A DNA stretch of 64,000 nt from Rhynchospora pubera. Taxonomy: Eukaryota; Streptophyta; Magnoliopsida; Poales; Cyperaceae. A model generated the notes under the pieces. That model saw only the letters and a program-made list of their open reading frames with translations, made no database searches and was not told the DNA's origin. The translations under genes were made by a program, and so were the position numbers. Position 1 is the stretch's first letter. Every line of letters begins with the position of its first letter. Shown one piece after another: positions 12,677-23,860 of this stretch. The stretch is from NCBI GenBank assembly GCA_028095005.1, contig CM051459.1:198005902-198069901 (forward strand). The letters are read 5' to 3'.

Positions 12677-13219
12677 TCAGTGACCAACAAGAAAAGGCAG
12701 TGTTTTCAAAGAGCTGATGACAGCTCTATCATCTCGCCATCTAGTGTCTATGATTAACACTAGTGCATTCACACCTGCACTTCGCAACGTGTACAATCGA
12801 ACCATAATTAGTTCGATATGCAGATGTTTGAGCCCTTCTTGCAAAAGTCTGTTAAAACTTTTTTCAGAGATGAACGGTAGCTTCACTTGCTAGCCATCTG
12901 TGACCAACGTTCTTTCATCCGAGTAATGTTGGTATACTCGGTGTCTGCTCTCTCTCCATCCAGCTTGGTGCAAAGTTTTTGCTAGGACTTGCTGTGCCCG
13001 TCTGTATTGGGAGATGTTGAGTTCAGCGTCGGGATTCATTTGTGACTCAAGGCTTCGCTGATATCGTTGAGCTCGACCAGGGAGTCTTCTTTGAGCCTCA
13101 AATCTAAGTCTAGATCCAAGGCGATAGCCACGGATCTGATCTTCAACAGTAGGGGTTTGGTTTGTGTCTCTTTCTGACACTGATGGTCTGGCCGCCTCTG
13201 TTGTTTGTGTTCTGCTCAT
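12677..13219 (-). pseudogene. Endogenous badnavirus-like polyprotein (ORF3) N-terminal relic
   Basis: A 109-codon frame from ATG at 13219 ends at TAG (12890-12892). The same frame then stays open for about 70 more codons to 12677. The first part is Arg/Gln-rich like the N-terminus of badnavirus ORF3. The part after the stop carries a DTRWRDDRAVI motif preceded by a leucine-rich stretch, which resembles the start of the badnavirus movement-protein domain. Its ATG overlaps the stop of the upstream ORF as ATGA, the usual badnavirus ORF2/ORF3 junction. The remainder of ORF3 (capsid, protease, reverse transcriptase, RNase H) is absent. It is a non-functional integrated fragment. Confidence 0.75.
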
Positions 13220-13623
13220 GCTGCCTTTTTTTTCTCGGCTTCAAATATTTCTTTTGAGTTTTTTAACACAAAAAGTTTGCCTTTTGGTTTCGGTATTGCC
13301 GGCTTACTGGGCTCTCCTAAGCTCAGCTTCTGAAGTTGTTGCTGGATCTGATCTAGGGAGTCAATCAGGTCGTCAGGTTGAGTGACTTTCTTTCCTTTCG
13401 AAGCTTCTATTTTCTTAACTACTGCTTTCAGATCTTCAACTTCTTCAGTCAATTTAAGCAACAATTGGATAATTGTATTATTTTGCTTAAATTGTACTTA
13501 TATTGCTCGTCCGGTGATGTCTTGTGGCTTGACAAAACCGACTGCCGGTTGGTGGATTGTCTATGTTGCCTTAAGCGCTTCTTTGTAAATTGTACTGTTT
13601 GCACTGAGGCGCCAGTCACTCAT
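13216..13623 (-). pseudogene. Endogenous badnavirus-like ORF2 (virion-associated protein) relic
   Basis: One frame of 136 codons runs from ATG at 13623 to TGA at 13216-13218. It is interrupted by two in-frame stops, TAG at 13561-13563 and TAA at 13498-13500. The product type is suggested by a short N-terminal YKEALKAT segment, a central coiled coil rich in Leu, Lys and Glu, and a Lys/Pro-rich C-terminus containing PKPKGKLFVLKNSKEI, as in badnavirus ORF2 proteins that coat virions. Position, length and the 4-bp overlap with the next frame all fit. The stops show it is dead. Infectious capacity is not expected because only this corner of a genome is present. Confidence 0.75.
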
Positions 13624-13639
13624 AAAGAAAATTAAATTT

Positions 13640-14138
13640 TGTAAGAATTTTTAGAATTTCTACTGGTTTATTCTTAAATGACTTTTATTTCAAAAATATT
13701 TTTAGGTCGGCCATTTCAGGTTTGATTATACCATCTGGTTTTTCTTGGGGACAATTCTTAAGGTTCATGTAGCACTTTTATATGGTCATTGTGGCATTTA
13801 TAGAAGAATTAACTTTTGAGTGACAATTTCACAATTTCCTTCTTTTGAAGTGGCATAAAAATAATTTCCCCAAAAATAAATTAAGGCAAAATTAGATATA
13901 ACCCATCGAATGATCTCTAATTAGATATAACCTCCGAAACTTTAAATTTAGATAAACCACTTTTAATTATTCCAATCATAAATATAAATCCTTTTTAATC
14001 TTTTAGATATATTTAACAATATTTTTACAAAATATATTTTTTATTTTTTTTATAAATTTTTGTACGCTTTACATCTCCGTTTAAACCCTAATTAGTTCTG
14101 AGGCAAAACTCTAGCACCATAATCAGTCGCCAATTCCC
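13640..14138 (+). promoter_or_regulatory. Upstream region of the first F-box copy
   Basis: AT-rich non-coding DNA lies between the viral relic and the F-box copy. It includes AGTGGCATAAAA near 13850, a motif that recurs at 36.9 kb and 43.9-45.2 kb. No TATA box could be assigned with confidence. Confidence 0.3.
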
Positions 14139-15291
14139 ATGGAGGCCATCGAACCAAGCCTCCCTCCCCAGTCCCAAAAAAGGGTTCGGGTAGATTGGTC
14201 CGATCTTTCTGTTGATCTGCTCCAAGAAATTTCGAAGAAGCTCCATGACATCTTCGATTTCGTCTATTTTCGCGCAGTTTGCAAGAAATGGCGCTCGGCC
14301 ACCTGAAGGAGATTCCATCTCCGATCTTCCCCCTCAACTCCCTTGGCTCGTCGAGCATCCAGTCAACGCTGAAGGCATCGAGGGCGAAAGTTTGCGCTTT
14401 TATTCGTTCTTCTCTGATAAAATCCGAACCCTCCATTGCCCAATGGCCCGTGGCAAGTGTTTGATTGGGCCTTCACATGGTTATCTCTATGCCTGCAAAA
14501 GATGGAAAGATCCGACACCTTCTCTTTTCAACCCGCTCACAAAAGATGAGGTCACTATTGAACTTAGGAGAGACCATTTCCCTTTTCTGCACTTGGAGTC
14601 TATGGGTCCTGATCCAATTGGAACTGACAATTATATGGCTTTCACGGATGCTCGTCATATGATGGGATTTTATCGACCATGCAGTTGTGAGTGGAATTAC
14701 GTTGAACTTCCAATAGAGATATGCCCCCTCCCCGGGTCGTGCTTGAAGAGGAGGTACTACATGAACGACCCTGAAACAGGTGATACTGTAGTGATCGACA
14801 TTGCTTGCGGCTCTTCTTTTGTGATACCTGCTCCGAAGACCCTTGAAAGTTCTGATCGAGTGTACTTCGTTGAATCCACAGGAAAGATTTTGAGAATTGT
14901 TAAACATAAGGATGAGACTTTATCTTTGGATCTTAGTTTAGCTTTGTGTACCTCTAACTTTTCTTTTGATATTTATCAGCTTTGTGCTGAAGATGATATT
15001 TGCCGGTCGAGATGGGTAAAGATCAATAGCATTGGTAACCAAATAGTGTTCCTGGACGACCACAATGGTATCTCTGTTACAGTGCATCCGTCTACTGGAA
15101 TAAGGATAAATTGTGTCTATTTCTTGCAACGTTGTTTTGTTAGTTGTTGTGGAGATTGGGTTAATTATTTTGAGGTATACAAATACAGCTTCTCTGATGG
15201 TCGGACTGAAAAAGTTGTCTGTCCTTTTAGCAATGGAAGGACCTGGCTCGTGCCTAATCTTGTTACCTCCGTTCCTGCTGGTCACCAGTAG
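14139..15291 (+). pseudogene. F-box/DUF295 (SKIP23-like) gene with frame break
   Basis: The F-box part starts at ATG 14139 and reads VDWSDLSVDLLQEISKKL, ending at TGA 14304-14306 after 55 codons. The DUF295 part continues in another frame to TAG at 15289-15291 and ends RTWLVPNLVTSVPAGHQ. Against the intact paralogue at 25965-27047, ten extra bases (14304-14313) cause both the stop and the shift. A 359-codon frame opens at 14212, so a protein with DUF295 but no F-box is conceivable, though the simpler reading is a pseudogene. Intact relatives recruit targets to SCF ubiquitin ligases through the F-box, while DUF295 forms the substrate-side beta-propeller. No intron is needed. The remainder of the coding part is undamaged, so the break looks recent. 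Confidence 0.7.
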
Positions 15292-16370
15292 CAAAGTATC
15301 ACCCTCATTGCCTAATTTTCTCTTCCTTATTTGATTACTTGTCCTTTAGACTCTCTGTATATTACTGTTTTGCTCATTTGCACTAGACATCTTATTTAAT
15401 TAGACTATGTTTAAATTGAATATTTTTCTGTTTCCAAAGCTGGATGAGGGTGAATTGAGTTATAAATTTCAAGTCTTATGGATATTCTCTGCTAGTAACC
15501 TAATTCTGTGGCCTCATTGTTGGGATAATTCATTGTGTCAACTTTAGTACTTCTGTCATTAAGAAAAGCCAAAAATAAAATATTCTGTGTTATAGTGTGT
15601 TATTAGTTGGTATATGACTATATATCTTACTTGGCTACAGCAATATCATTGCAATTTCATGGCTTGGTTGTTTTGTGTACATCCTGCCATTTATTATGAT
15701 GTATGCAGTGTTTCTACTAAAGTTGGTAGTATATTTCTTCCATGACTCTTTGGTGTATACAAATATATCTCCCTTAAGAATCCTACTATAAAGAAAGCTG
15801 CAAGACATTGACTGTTTTACAGTGCGTGCTTTGCTAAGGCCTGAAAAGAGAGAAGAGGATAGAATTGTGGTGCTCCAATAATATAAAAAGTCTTTTAGAG
15901 TTTTGTTAAGGATATGAGATTTTTTTTTTCCCCAATTTCTTGAAGCAAATATAGATCATTGATTTAGTATTGAGTTGGCCTATGAGCAAGTAAAAAAGAG
16001 ATAGAAGAGCTTAGTGAAAGACAAGAAGATGTTGTTCAGGGAGCCCCTTAGCTGATTTTCTTTTCTGTATTTCGCATTATATATATATAAAGTTGAGTTT
16101 ACGGTGACGTTAGGTGACGAACGCAAAGAAATAGTGCACTTGTCTCCTGGAATTCCTCGGATCTCCATTGCAGGGATGAAAATCTGCCACAATTTGAAGT
16201 CAATTTTCTGAGTGTAAATACATGTAACGGGTCGCTTTGAAGATGGGATTAAACCCGCTGGAAAAGTCTACATGGGTTGCTACTCGATGATAGTCATTAT
16301 GTACGGAGAGACCTGATTGGGGTGGACCCTACTTCTTTTGGTTTTGTTAGAATGGGGTGTGCTGCTGCTT
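15292..16370. other. 3' flank and spacer of the F-box copy
   Basis: T-rich non-coding DNA with no open frame of note. 15292-15450 is probably 3' UTR by position. Nothing else is recognised. Confidence 0.4.
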
Positions 16371-16915
16371 AGGGTTGTCAATGGATAGGATAGGATACGG
16401 TAAAGACATTTTCGTTATTTGTATCCGTTAGAATTTTTTTACATATATCATATCCGTACCCGTTAAAAATTGACTTACCCGTACTCTATCTTTACTCGTT
16501 ATGAATTAACGATAAGAGTAGGGTAACGATAGAAAATGAATAAAAATGATAATAATAATTCAATAAAAAAATATACAATATGGATAAATAAATAATATCA
16601 AATAAATATATTATTAAAGTGAAAAATTGAATAATACTTTAAATATAATAAAATCATATAATATCTTCTCACGTAAATTATCACAAAAAATATATACTAA
16701 TTAATAATTGAAAGATTGACATTGAAGAATCAATACTTACTCATCATCATGAATTAGAAATTATTAATGTAGTATATTGTCTCAGTTAAATCTACCAATA
16801 CAATTGTCTTATAAGCTATTAACATATTAATTGGATATTGTAGTGATATATTTTTCATTAAAGATTATAATTTATAAATTATATATTATATATATAACGG
16901 TATGGGTAAATAATG
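16371..16915. mobile_element. Possible hAT-like remnant
   Basis: The left side reads TAGGGTTGTCAATGGATAGG, like plant hAT termini, followed by tandem GGATA and CCGTACCCG-type motifs. The right side near 16896 has GGTATGGGTAAATAATGACCC, a weak inverse. No 8-bp target duplication was found and the body is very AT-rich, so only a decayed element is supported. Confidence 0.35.
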
Positions 16916-17348
16916 ACCCAATAAATTAACGAAAATTTTTTTTTACCAGAATGTGTAGCCAAGAAATGCATATAGGTGGTCAATTGTGTAAGAGGAGGGC
17001 GAGAGGTAGGGACATTGCCGTAACAAAATAAAATATACTGTAAATAACACGCTATAATGCAAAGGGAATACTTCACTTAAAAAAATATATATATGAGGTA
17101 AATTTACAGCAATTAGTTTTCCCAACTTTGAAGCAAACAGTATTAGGTTACAAGCACCGAATACGACTAGATATTATTAACTTCAATCAGTCTCACTCAG
17201 CTTAGGAAAGAGAAAACTATGCAATTTAGCAATAATATAGTCTAACTGTCTAAGTATGTTTTCCAGTGCAAATAAACAAAAAAGTATTATACTGACAGTT
17301 TTAAGGACAAATAATCACTTTGCAAAAGAAAATCAGAAATTGATGGTG

Positions 17349-18397
17349 TTACTTACGTTGATAATCAATGACATCAGGAACAAGCCAGGTGCTTCCTGTT
17401 TTAAAAGGGCAAGGAACTTTTTCTGTTTGACCATCCTCTATGTTGTACTTCAGCACCCCTGGACTCTCTAAGTAATAGACACAGTTTCCTCTTAATCCAG
17501 TAGATGGACTAGCTGTGATAGAAATACCATTGCGCAAGTCCAGGAACAATATTTGGTTACCAATGCAATTGGTCTTTACCCACCTCGATTGGCCAATTTC
17601 ACCTTCAACATGAAGATGATAGATAGCAAAACTCCGATTCAATTGTTTATCAATTCTCAAAATCTTTCCCGCAGACTCAACAAAGTACACATGGTCAGAA
17701 CTGGCAGGGATCTTAGGAGAAGGTACCGTGAAAGAAAAACCACAAGCAATGTCGACAACTACAGTATCTCCAGTTTCATCTTCACTCATGTAATATGCCC
17801 CTTTCAAGCATGCATGGTACAGGTTTAATTCAAGAGATGGCATTTGGACATAAGTCCACTCCCAATAGCGTGGTCGATAAAATCCCATCGTTTGAGAAAA
17901 AGTGTCATCTATGAAAGCCATATAATCATCACTTTTAACTGGGTCAGGACCCATACAGACCAGAAATGGGCGCTGGTACCTCGTAGATGCAAAAGGCAAC
18001 ACATCTTTTGTAATTGGGTTCAGAAGATAACAGTTCAGATGTAATGAACCATGGCTGGCGGCGTAGAGATAACCATGTGAAGGCCCAGTAAAAAACTTGC
18101 CACGGGGCAGCGGGCAATGGATGGTTCGGATTTTATCAGAGAAGAGGGAGTAAAACCGCAAAGTTTGTTGTTGCTTGAATTGAATTGACGCTCGAGGAGC
18201 CAAGGGAGTTGAGGGGGGAGGTCGGAGATGGAGGTGGCCGAGCGCCATTTCTTGCAAACGGCGCGAAAATAGACGAAATCGAAGATGTCACGGAGCATCT
18301 TCGAGATTTCTTGGAGCATCTCAACAGGGAGATCAGACCAATCTACCCAGGGTCCTTCGGGGGGCTCGAGAGGGGGGATTGGTTCGATTACCTCCAT
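17349..18397 (-). pseudogene. F-box/DUF295 (SKIP23-like) gene with frame break
   Basis: On the - strand the F-box part starts at ATG 18397 (VDWSDLPVEMLQEISKML, then VCKKWRSATSISDLPPQLPW). Near 18165-18205, in the variable linker, the reading switches by one base to the frame of the DUF295 part, which runs to 17349 and ends TWLVPDVIDYQRK. The shift lies in the same linker as in the copy at 14139-15291. The DUF295 part keeps family motifs such as MGFYRPR, YFVESAGKILRI and GNQILFLD. The last codons differ from the paralogues and sit on a GTAAGT donor-like site, so a 3' intron is possible. Function as a full F-box protein is unlikely unless the break is a sequencing error. Confidence 0.7.
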
Positions 18398-18496
18398 GGG
18401 AATTGGCGACTGGTTGCGGTGCTAGGGTTTTGCCTCGGTGGTCGGTATTAGGTAAGGTAATAAGCGGAGATGGGGTCGCTGCAACTGGCTACAGGA

Positions 18497-18518
18497 GTGA
18501 GAGAGAGAGAGAGAGAGG
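18497..18518. repeat. (GA)n microsatellite in the 5' flank of the F-box copy
   Basis: A short run of GA dinucleotides lies about 100 bp upstream of the F-box start on the - strand. GA runs are common in plant 5' UTRs. Confidence 0.8.
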
Positions 18519-18529
18519 AAGCGTCGTAG

Positions 18530-21380
18530 TCTCATCTCATAGTCATTAGATGATATGTAATGGGGGCGTTTACACTTGATTAAACCTCATATGACGATTA
18601 CTGGTGGAATTTCGCGCGATCTATTTTTCTCTTGATAATTTTTGCTGTGCTTTACTATTATAGGAATATTTTCACACACTAAAATTATAAAAATAAAAAT
18701 GTGCCTTATTTTTAACTCAACATTATAACAGTATTATCATCACAGACATTGAACTGGTATATGTTACTAAGGTCTGTTTGAAAGTTTTCTTTTTGTTTTT
18801 GTTTTTGAAATGATCGGGCTTTTCGTACCCACCGCTCTCCATCACTGAAAAGCCTAAAAAACACCAATAATCTCTTGCAAATAAAAAACCAACAAATCTA
18901 AGCAACAACCAAAAGCCTACCAAAGCCATGTATACGCAAAACACTCAATTGTTACATCCAAGCATAACAGAACAATATTTTATTCAAGAAGCACAACATT
19001 ATTTCTAATCTGCAGGATTGAGATTTCCAGAACTGCCCTTCACTGGTGCTTCCAGGTCCTCAGCTTGATCTGCATAGGCCATATGCTGCAGACTTCATCT
19101 CTCAGACTTCCTTTCCACAAACCTGATCAGCATTCAAATAATATTGTTATTTTATCGATATATCTCCTAAAATTGTACAGGCTACCATCGTTGAAACTAC
19201 ATTCGTTCCTATATTTCCAAGTAATCCATAAAACAGCTACACAACATCTATAAGTCTCACAGTATGCACTCATTTTTTCAAAAAACAATCAAACATTGTA
19301 GACTAATGTGAACTCCAGATATGCTATTATTATCATGAAACCACTTCCAAATTCTATGCACTTGAGGGCATCTAAACATATTATGATCCACTTTTTGGAA
19401 GATCAAACTCAAGCAAACAATGGATAAATGAAGACTATATTAATTAAAAGAGAATGCAAAGATAACACTCTGCAATTATCTCAACAACCTTATTGTAATA
19501 ATAATCTACAAACTAAAAGTGAAGAAACATTACAAACAAATATCTTAAGGTTTAAATACGATTTTACCCTTACCGTAAATTTTATAAAACCACAAAATGC
19601 CTCACATATTGATAAAACAAATATTTCATATGCATTTAAGTTACCATATTCTTAATCAATTTCTGCCCCTTAGAACAATGTAAGGTGATTTCCTGCATAG
19701 CAAAAGTTGACCTGCCATTGCCAATCATGTTCAACCTGTTGTTGTTGCCTCCACAGTGACAAAAACAGGGAAAAAAAGTAACTTCTTTTTTTTTCAATGA
19801 AGGCTTGAGCTTACTCTATAGGAGAACTTCCTGCTGCAGCAGAGTGGCCTGAATAGGGTACAACATGCATCGATATCGGATCTCTGTTGTGTTTCTTTAA
19901 CAAATGCAATAGAATCTGATCCCAAAAAATTGAAAAAATTAGCAACTTTGGAAGACTACTCCACCAACATACACTAACAGCACGAATAATCATACGCATA
20001 AATCAAATTGATAAAATAGTAAGAAAAAATTTATTAATTTAGGTTTAAAAATAGACGAATACCAGTATCCAAGTTCATGTGTTGTTGCACCAATTTTATA
20101 ATGGAATTTAAACAAAATATGTATAACTACATATTGGCTGTCACTAACAACAGCAAGAACAAATTAAACAAAGCCTAAATTGAACCAATACTTTCTGCCA
20201 GTCACGCAGGCACAATCACGATACATGAATGTGAAATGTCAGGACCGATTTGTTGGCTAAATCAACTTATATAGTTTTAATTGACAAAAATAAGAAAGAT
20301 CTATTCTGATGAGAAGAACAAATAAATCGGGTTTAAATCTCAAATAAGTTATAAATTATATCGAGACGTGCATTTTTGAAAGCAATCGCCTCGAATTTCC
20401 TCTTGAGTTAAAATAAAAAGGCTAAAAGAATAAAAAGACATATACTGAAGATATAGAAACTTAGCTCTGTAGAAACTTTGCTCTTTGCAGTTTTCTTCCT
20501 CCTTTGTAATGAACCTCCAATCTGAAAATAGGTGCGCAAGCATATTTCCAATAGTACTGTTTGTTGCATCACCAACATCAGATAAGCTAATAAAAATTAA
20601 AATTCAGAGGAAAATAAAAAAAAAACAAACTAGAAATCAACACAACAAAGTAATTGTTAGGAACTTAGTATCACCAACAAAGTATTATCATCTTTGTAAT
20701 ACCTGCTAGAAGGAGGCTAAGGAAAACTAAATAAATTGCAAAGAAGAATTGCAAATCCCATACTAAAAAAAGAAGAAAAAAATGGACCATACCCAGGTAA
20801 AGAAAGGGAAGAGAAAAGGCAGCACAACAGTAAAGAAGAGGAAAAAAATAGAGAAGAAGAACTTCTAAAATACACCGTACCTGCTGAAAGAGGCAGGGAA
20901 TGAGAGAAGACCGCACACACTGAGACCATCGAAGACCAGCACCAACCTCACCAAATCGGAAGCAGCGGCGCACAAAAACCTAAAACAGACACACAAAAGT
21001 GGAAACCAAATCAGTAGACCAAGAGAAATCAACTAATTTGGCTTCTAATAGACATTTAATATGAGAAAGTTGCTTGAACTGATGCATACCTTAGTATCAG
21101 CAAAATCTGAGGAGCTTGAACTGATCCATGACCAATCGTTAACTGAGGAGCTTGAACTGATGCATACCTTAGTCGACTGTTAACATGCCTTTTGAGAGAA
21201 GAACCTACACCGTTCTACTCCTGCTCTATGGTCAAAGAGCTCCGATCAGCAAACCAAGCACACAGATCGTAGCCATAATGCATCGCCAGGCAAAAAGGAC
21301 GGCAGTGATCCGAGAGCAAAGCTACAGATGATAAAAAATGGACAGAGCGAGAGAGATATGGAGAGGAGATTGAGAATCTG
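18530..21380 (-). other. Spacer with a possible unrecognised minus-strand transcript
   Basis: No long ORF is present. On the - strand a few pieces look exon-like: 21000-20880 ends in a CAG/GTACGG donor-like site, about 20540-20460 is mildly protein-like, and about 19110-19010 reads MAYADQAEDLEAPVKGSSG before a stop. They could belong to one decayed or non-coding transcription unit. No family was recognised. Confidence 0.2.
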
Positions 21381-23265
21381 TGAGAGAGTAGGGCTGTCAA
21401 TATCCATCCGTTTCGCACGTTTCCGTTCCGTTCCGTCCGGAATGGAACGGAAATGGAAGTGTTTTTTGTTACGTTTCAGCATACGGAACAGAAACGGAAT
21501 GGTATGTTGTTTCGTTCAGATGGACGGAACAGAAACGGAACAGCCCAGTTACGTTTCGTTTATTACGTTATTCCGTTCAAGGTTTCAGCCCAGCCCATTT
21601 TCTTCTCTCGCGTGCATAAGCAAAACCTAGAGCGCCGCTCTTCTGTCTCTCTTCTCTCTCGAATCCATCGATTGCCTCCCTCCTGAGTCCCTATCTCCTC
21701 CTCCTTCTCACTCGATTTTCATTCCTCCTCCTTCTCACTTGAGCTCCAACCGAAATTCAGAACCTCACCTCTCTCTTCTCTCTCTCAATTGCATTTCCCA
21801 CCTCTTTTCCGCTTCTTCTCTCTCGCCTCTCCAATCGGAGAAGCCCTGCCTCTCTCCCTCATGGCAGAAGTTCTCGACCCCACCCCCTTGCTACTCTCTG
21901 CCCAATCAGCTCACTCTCTTCTCTCTCTCCTATCGCAGAGCTTGACCCTACCTGCACCAGACCACCTTCTCCTCTCTCTCTCGAGCCATGGAGTTGGGGG
22001 CCGTCCTCTCCTCTCGCACCAGAGGACCAGACCTCCTCCTCCTCCTCCGCTCATGACCTCCTTCTTCTCCACTTGAAACCCCATAAGAGAAACCCCTCTG
22101 ACCTCACTGCTCCTCTCTCTCACTCGCTCTCACTCGCTCACTATCTCTCTTCTCAAATTGCTGCTAGGAGTCTGGCTACAATCGACGATGGTGAAAGGAG
22201 ACACTGGTGTAGACATTGTGAAGGCATCATCCCTTAGAGCAGTGAAGGCAACATTCCTTCTGTCAGCTTTAAGGTGAAGAAATATGCTTCCATGATCTGC
22301 TGACTCCTAGTAATATGCTTCCCTTTAATTTGTCAGCATCATTTATGCTAGCTCAGAGTAATTTGCTTCCAAGATCTGCTAGCATCCATTAGAAGATTAT
22401 GAACTGGTAAATTTCTGATAATTTCTCTTTTTCTAATCAATTTCTGGTAATTTTCTCTTTTTTTCTGGTAATTTTTTTGTACATTTCTCTTTTCTGGTAA
22501 ATCTATACAAACATTTATTACATTTTTTTTTGGTAAATTTTCTGGTAAATTTCTCCTTTTCGTTTTCCTTTTTTGTTATTATCATGTTCTTATGAAGATA
22601 ACTAGCTGGATGTATGAAATACCATGTGAATTTTTTGTGTGTTTGTTTTTTTTAGAATAATGTGCATTTTGTGTTAAAGATAATGAGTATGTGTATAATG
22701 ATTGTTTATGTTTAATTGTGATTCATTGATGTGTATAATTAGATACAGGTACTGTACAGTCATGTACCTATAGCAGTTTTCTAAGTTTGTAATTAGTAGG
22801 TTTTTTTTGTTTAGTTTTCAATGTTTCTAATACTAAGTTTGCAATGTTTATAAGTTTCTGTTCAATTATTCATATCTGTTTTTGAGTTAAGATTATTTGA
22901 ATCTGTTGAAAAAATGAACAGGTACTAGCTTGGTACCATGATTCTGTTTTGTGTTATTTAAATCTGTTGCAAGACTATTTGATTTGTGTTATTCTTTCAA
23001 TTTTGGTACCAGTTTGGTACACTTCGAACACAATTTTAGTCTAACGGAGCATAATTTGATACCAGTTTACGATTTTTGGATTATTAACGTTTTTAACGTT
23101 TGTTCCGTTTAATCTCACGGAACATTAAACGGAAAAACTTTTAGTTACGTTGTAATGAACATAACATCAACGGAAGTTAATATAGTTACGTTGTAATGAA
23201 CGGAACGTAAACGGAAGATACTATTTCCGTGTACGTTCGGCACGTTTGACAGCCATATGAGAGAG
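21381..23265. mobile_element. Non-autonomous hAT element, 1.87 kb, 8-bp TSD
   Basis: The element spans 21389-23257. Its left end TAGGGCTGTCAA and right end (inverse TATGGCTGTCAA) match plant hAT termini, and the 8-bp direct repeat TGAGAGAG flanks it (21381-21388, 23258-23265). Subterminal zones are packed with CCGTTCCGTTTACG and CGGAACGGAAACGG motifs on both strands. The centre (21600-22180) is CT-rich with frames that look like a captured fragment of an untranslated leader. No transposase is present. It is related to the element at 37630-39119. Confidence 0.9.
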
Positions 23266-23860
23266 ACTTTACGCGTCCCTCCCACGTGGCGGACAATAGG
23301 GCATCCCAGCAGCCTCCGTACACGATCCCGATTGCCCGGTCCATCGAGTGTATGTGTATCTGCGAGAAAGATGAGAGAGAAGGGGATAAGCAAACCAGAT
23401 CTGTGGAGAGAGAACGGATCCAACGAAGGAGAAAGGCTCAATCGGACGGTCGAGATTTCGCAAAGGAGAAACGAAGGAGAAAGGCTCAATCGGACGGTCG
23501 ACATTTGATTAAACCTCAAGCTCGTGCACAAATGCAAAGTGATTATAGTTCAATCACTTGAGGACGATTTAAAATAACTCAATGTAATTATGTTAACATA
23601 AATAATTACCTATTACTGTAACATAATATTCTACATTTTTTATATCAATGTATTTTCCAAATTATAAAATTAACTAAACATTAGCCAACAAACAAATATA
23701 ATTTTAAAAATACCACAACATAAAAAGAATATATTATTTTCTGAGGGCTTCAAATTTCAATACAGAATACAGATTGTTATGCCATAACATCATTTTGTGG
23801 GTGCCGAGTAAGTTATAGTTCAGAAATTTTAGCAATAACCCTTGCAAAACCCCATCTTTC
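23266..23860. other. Spacer before the duplicated unit
   Basis: A short direct repeat (CGAAGGAGAAAGGCTCAATCGGACGGTCGA, units at about 23414 and 23472) occurs within 23400-23510. The remainder is AT-rich and non-coding. Confidence 0.4.

Noticed and set aside
16371..16915. Confident hAT element call
   Set aside because: Only the left end fits; no 8-bp duplication and a poor right end, so kept as a low-confidence remnant.
21328..22123. Several overlapping ORFs on both strands
   Set aside because: CT-rich interior and subterminal repeats of a hAT element; mutually overlapping frames with biased composition.
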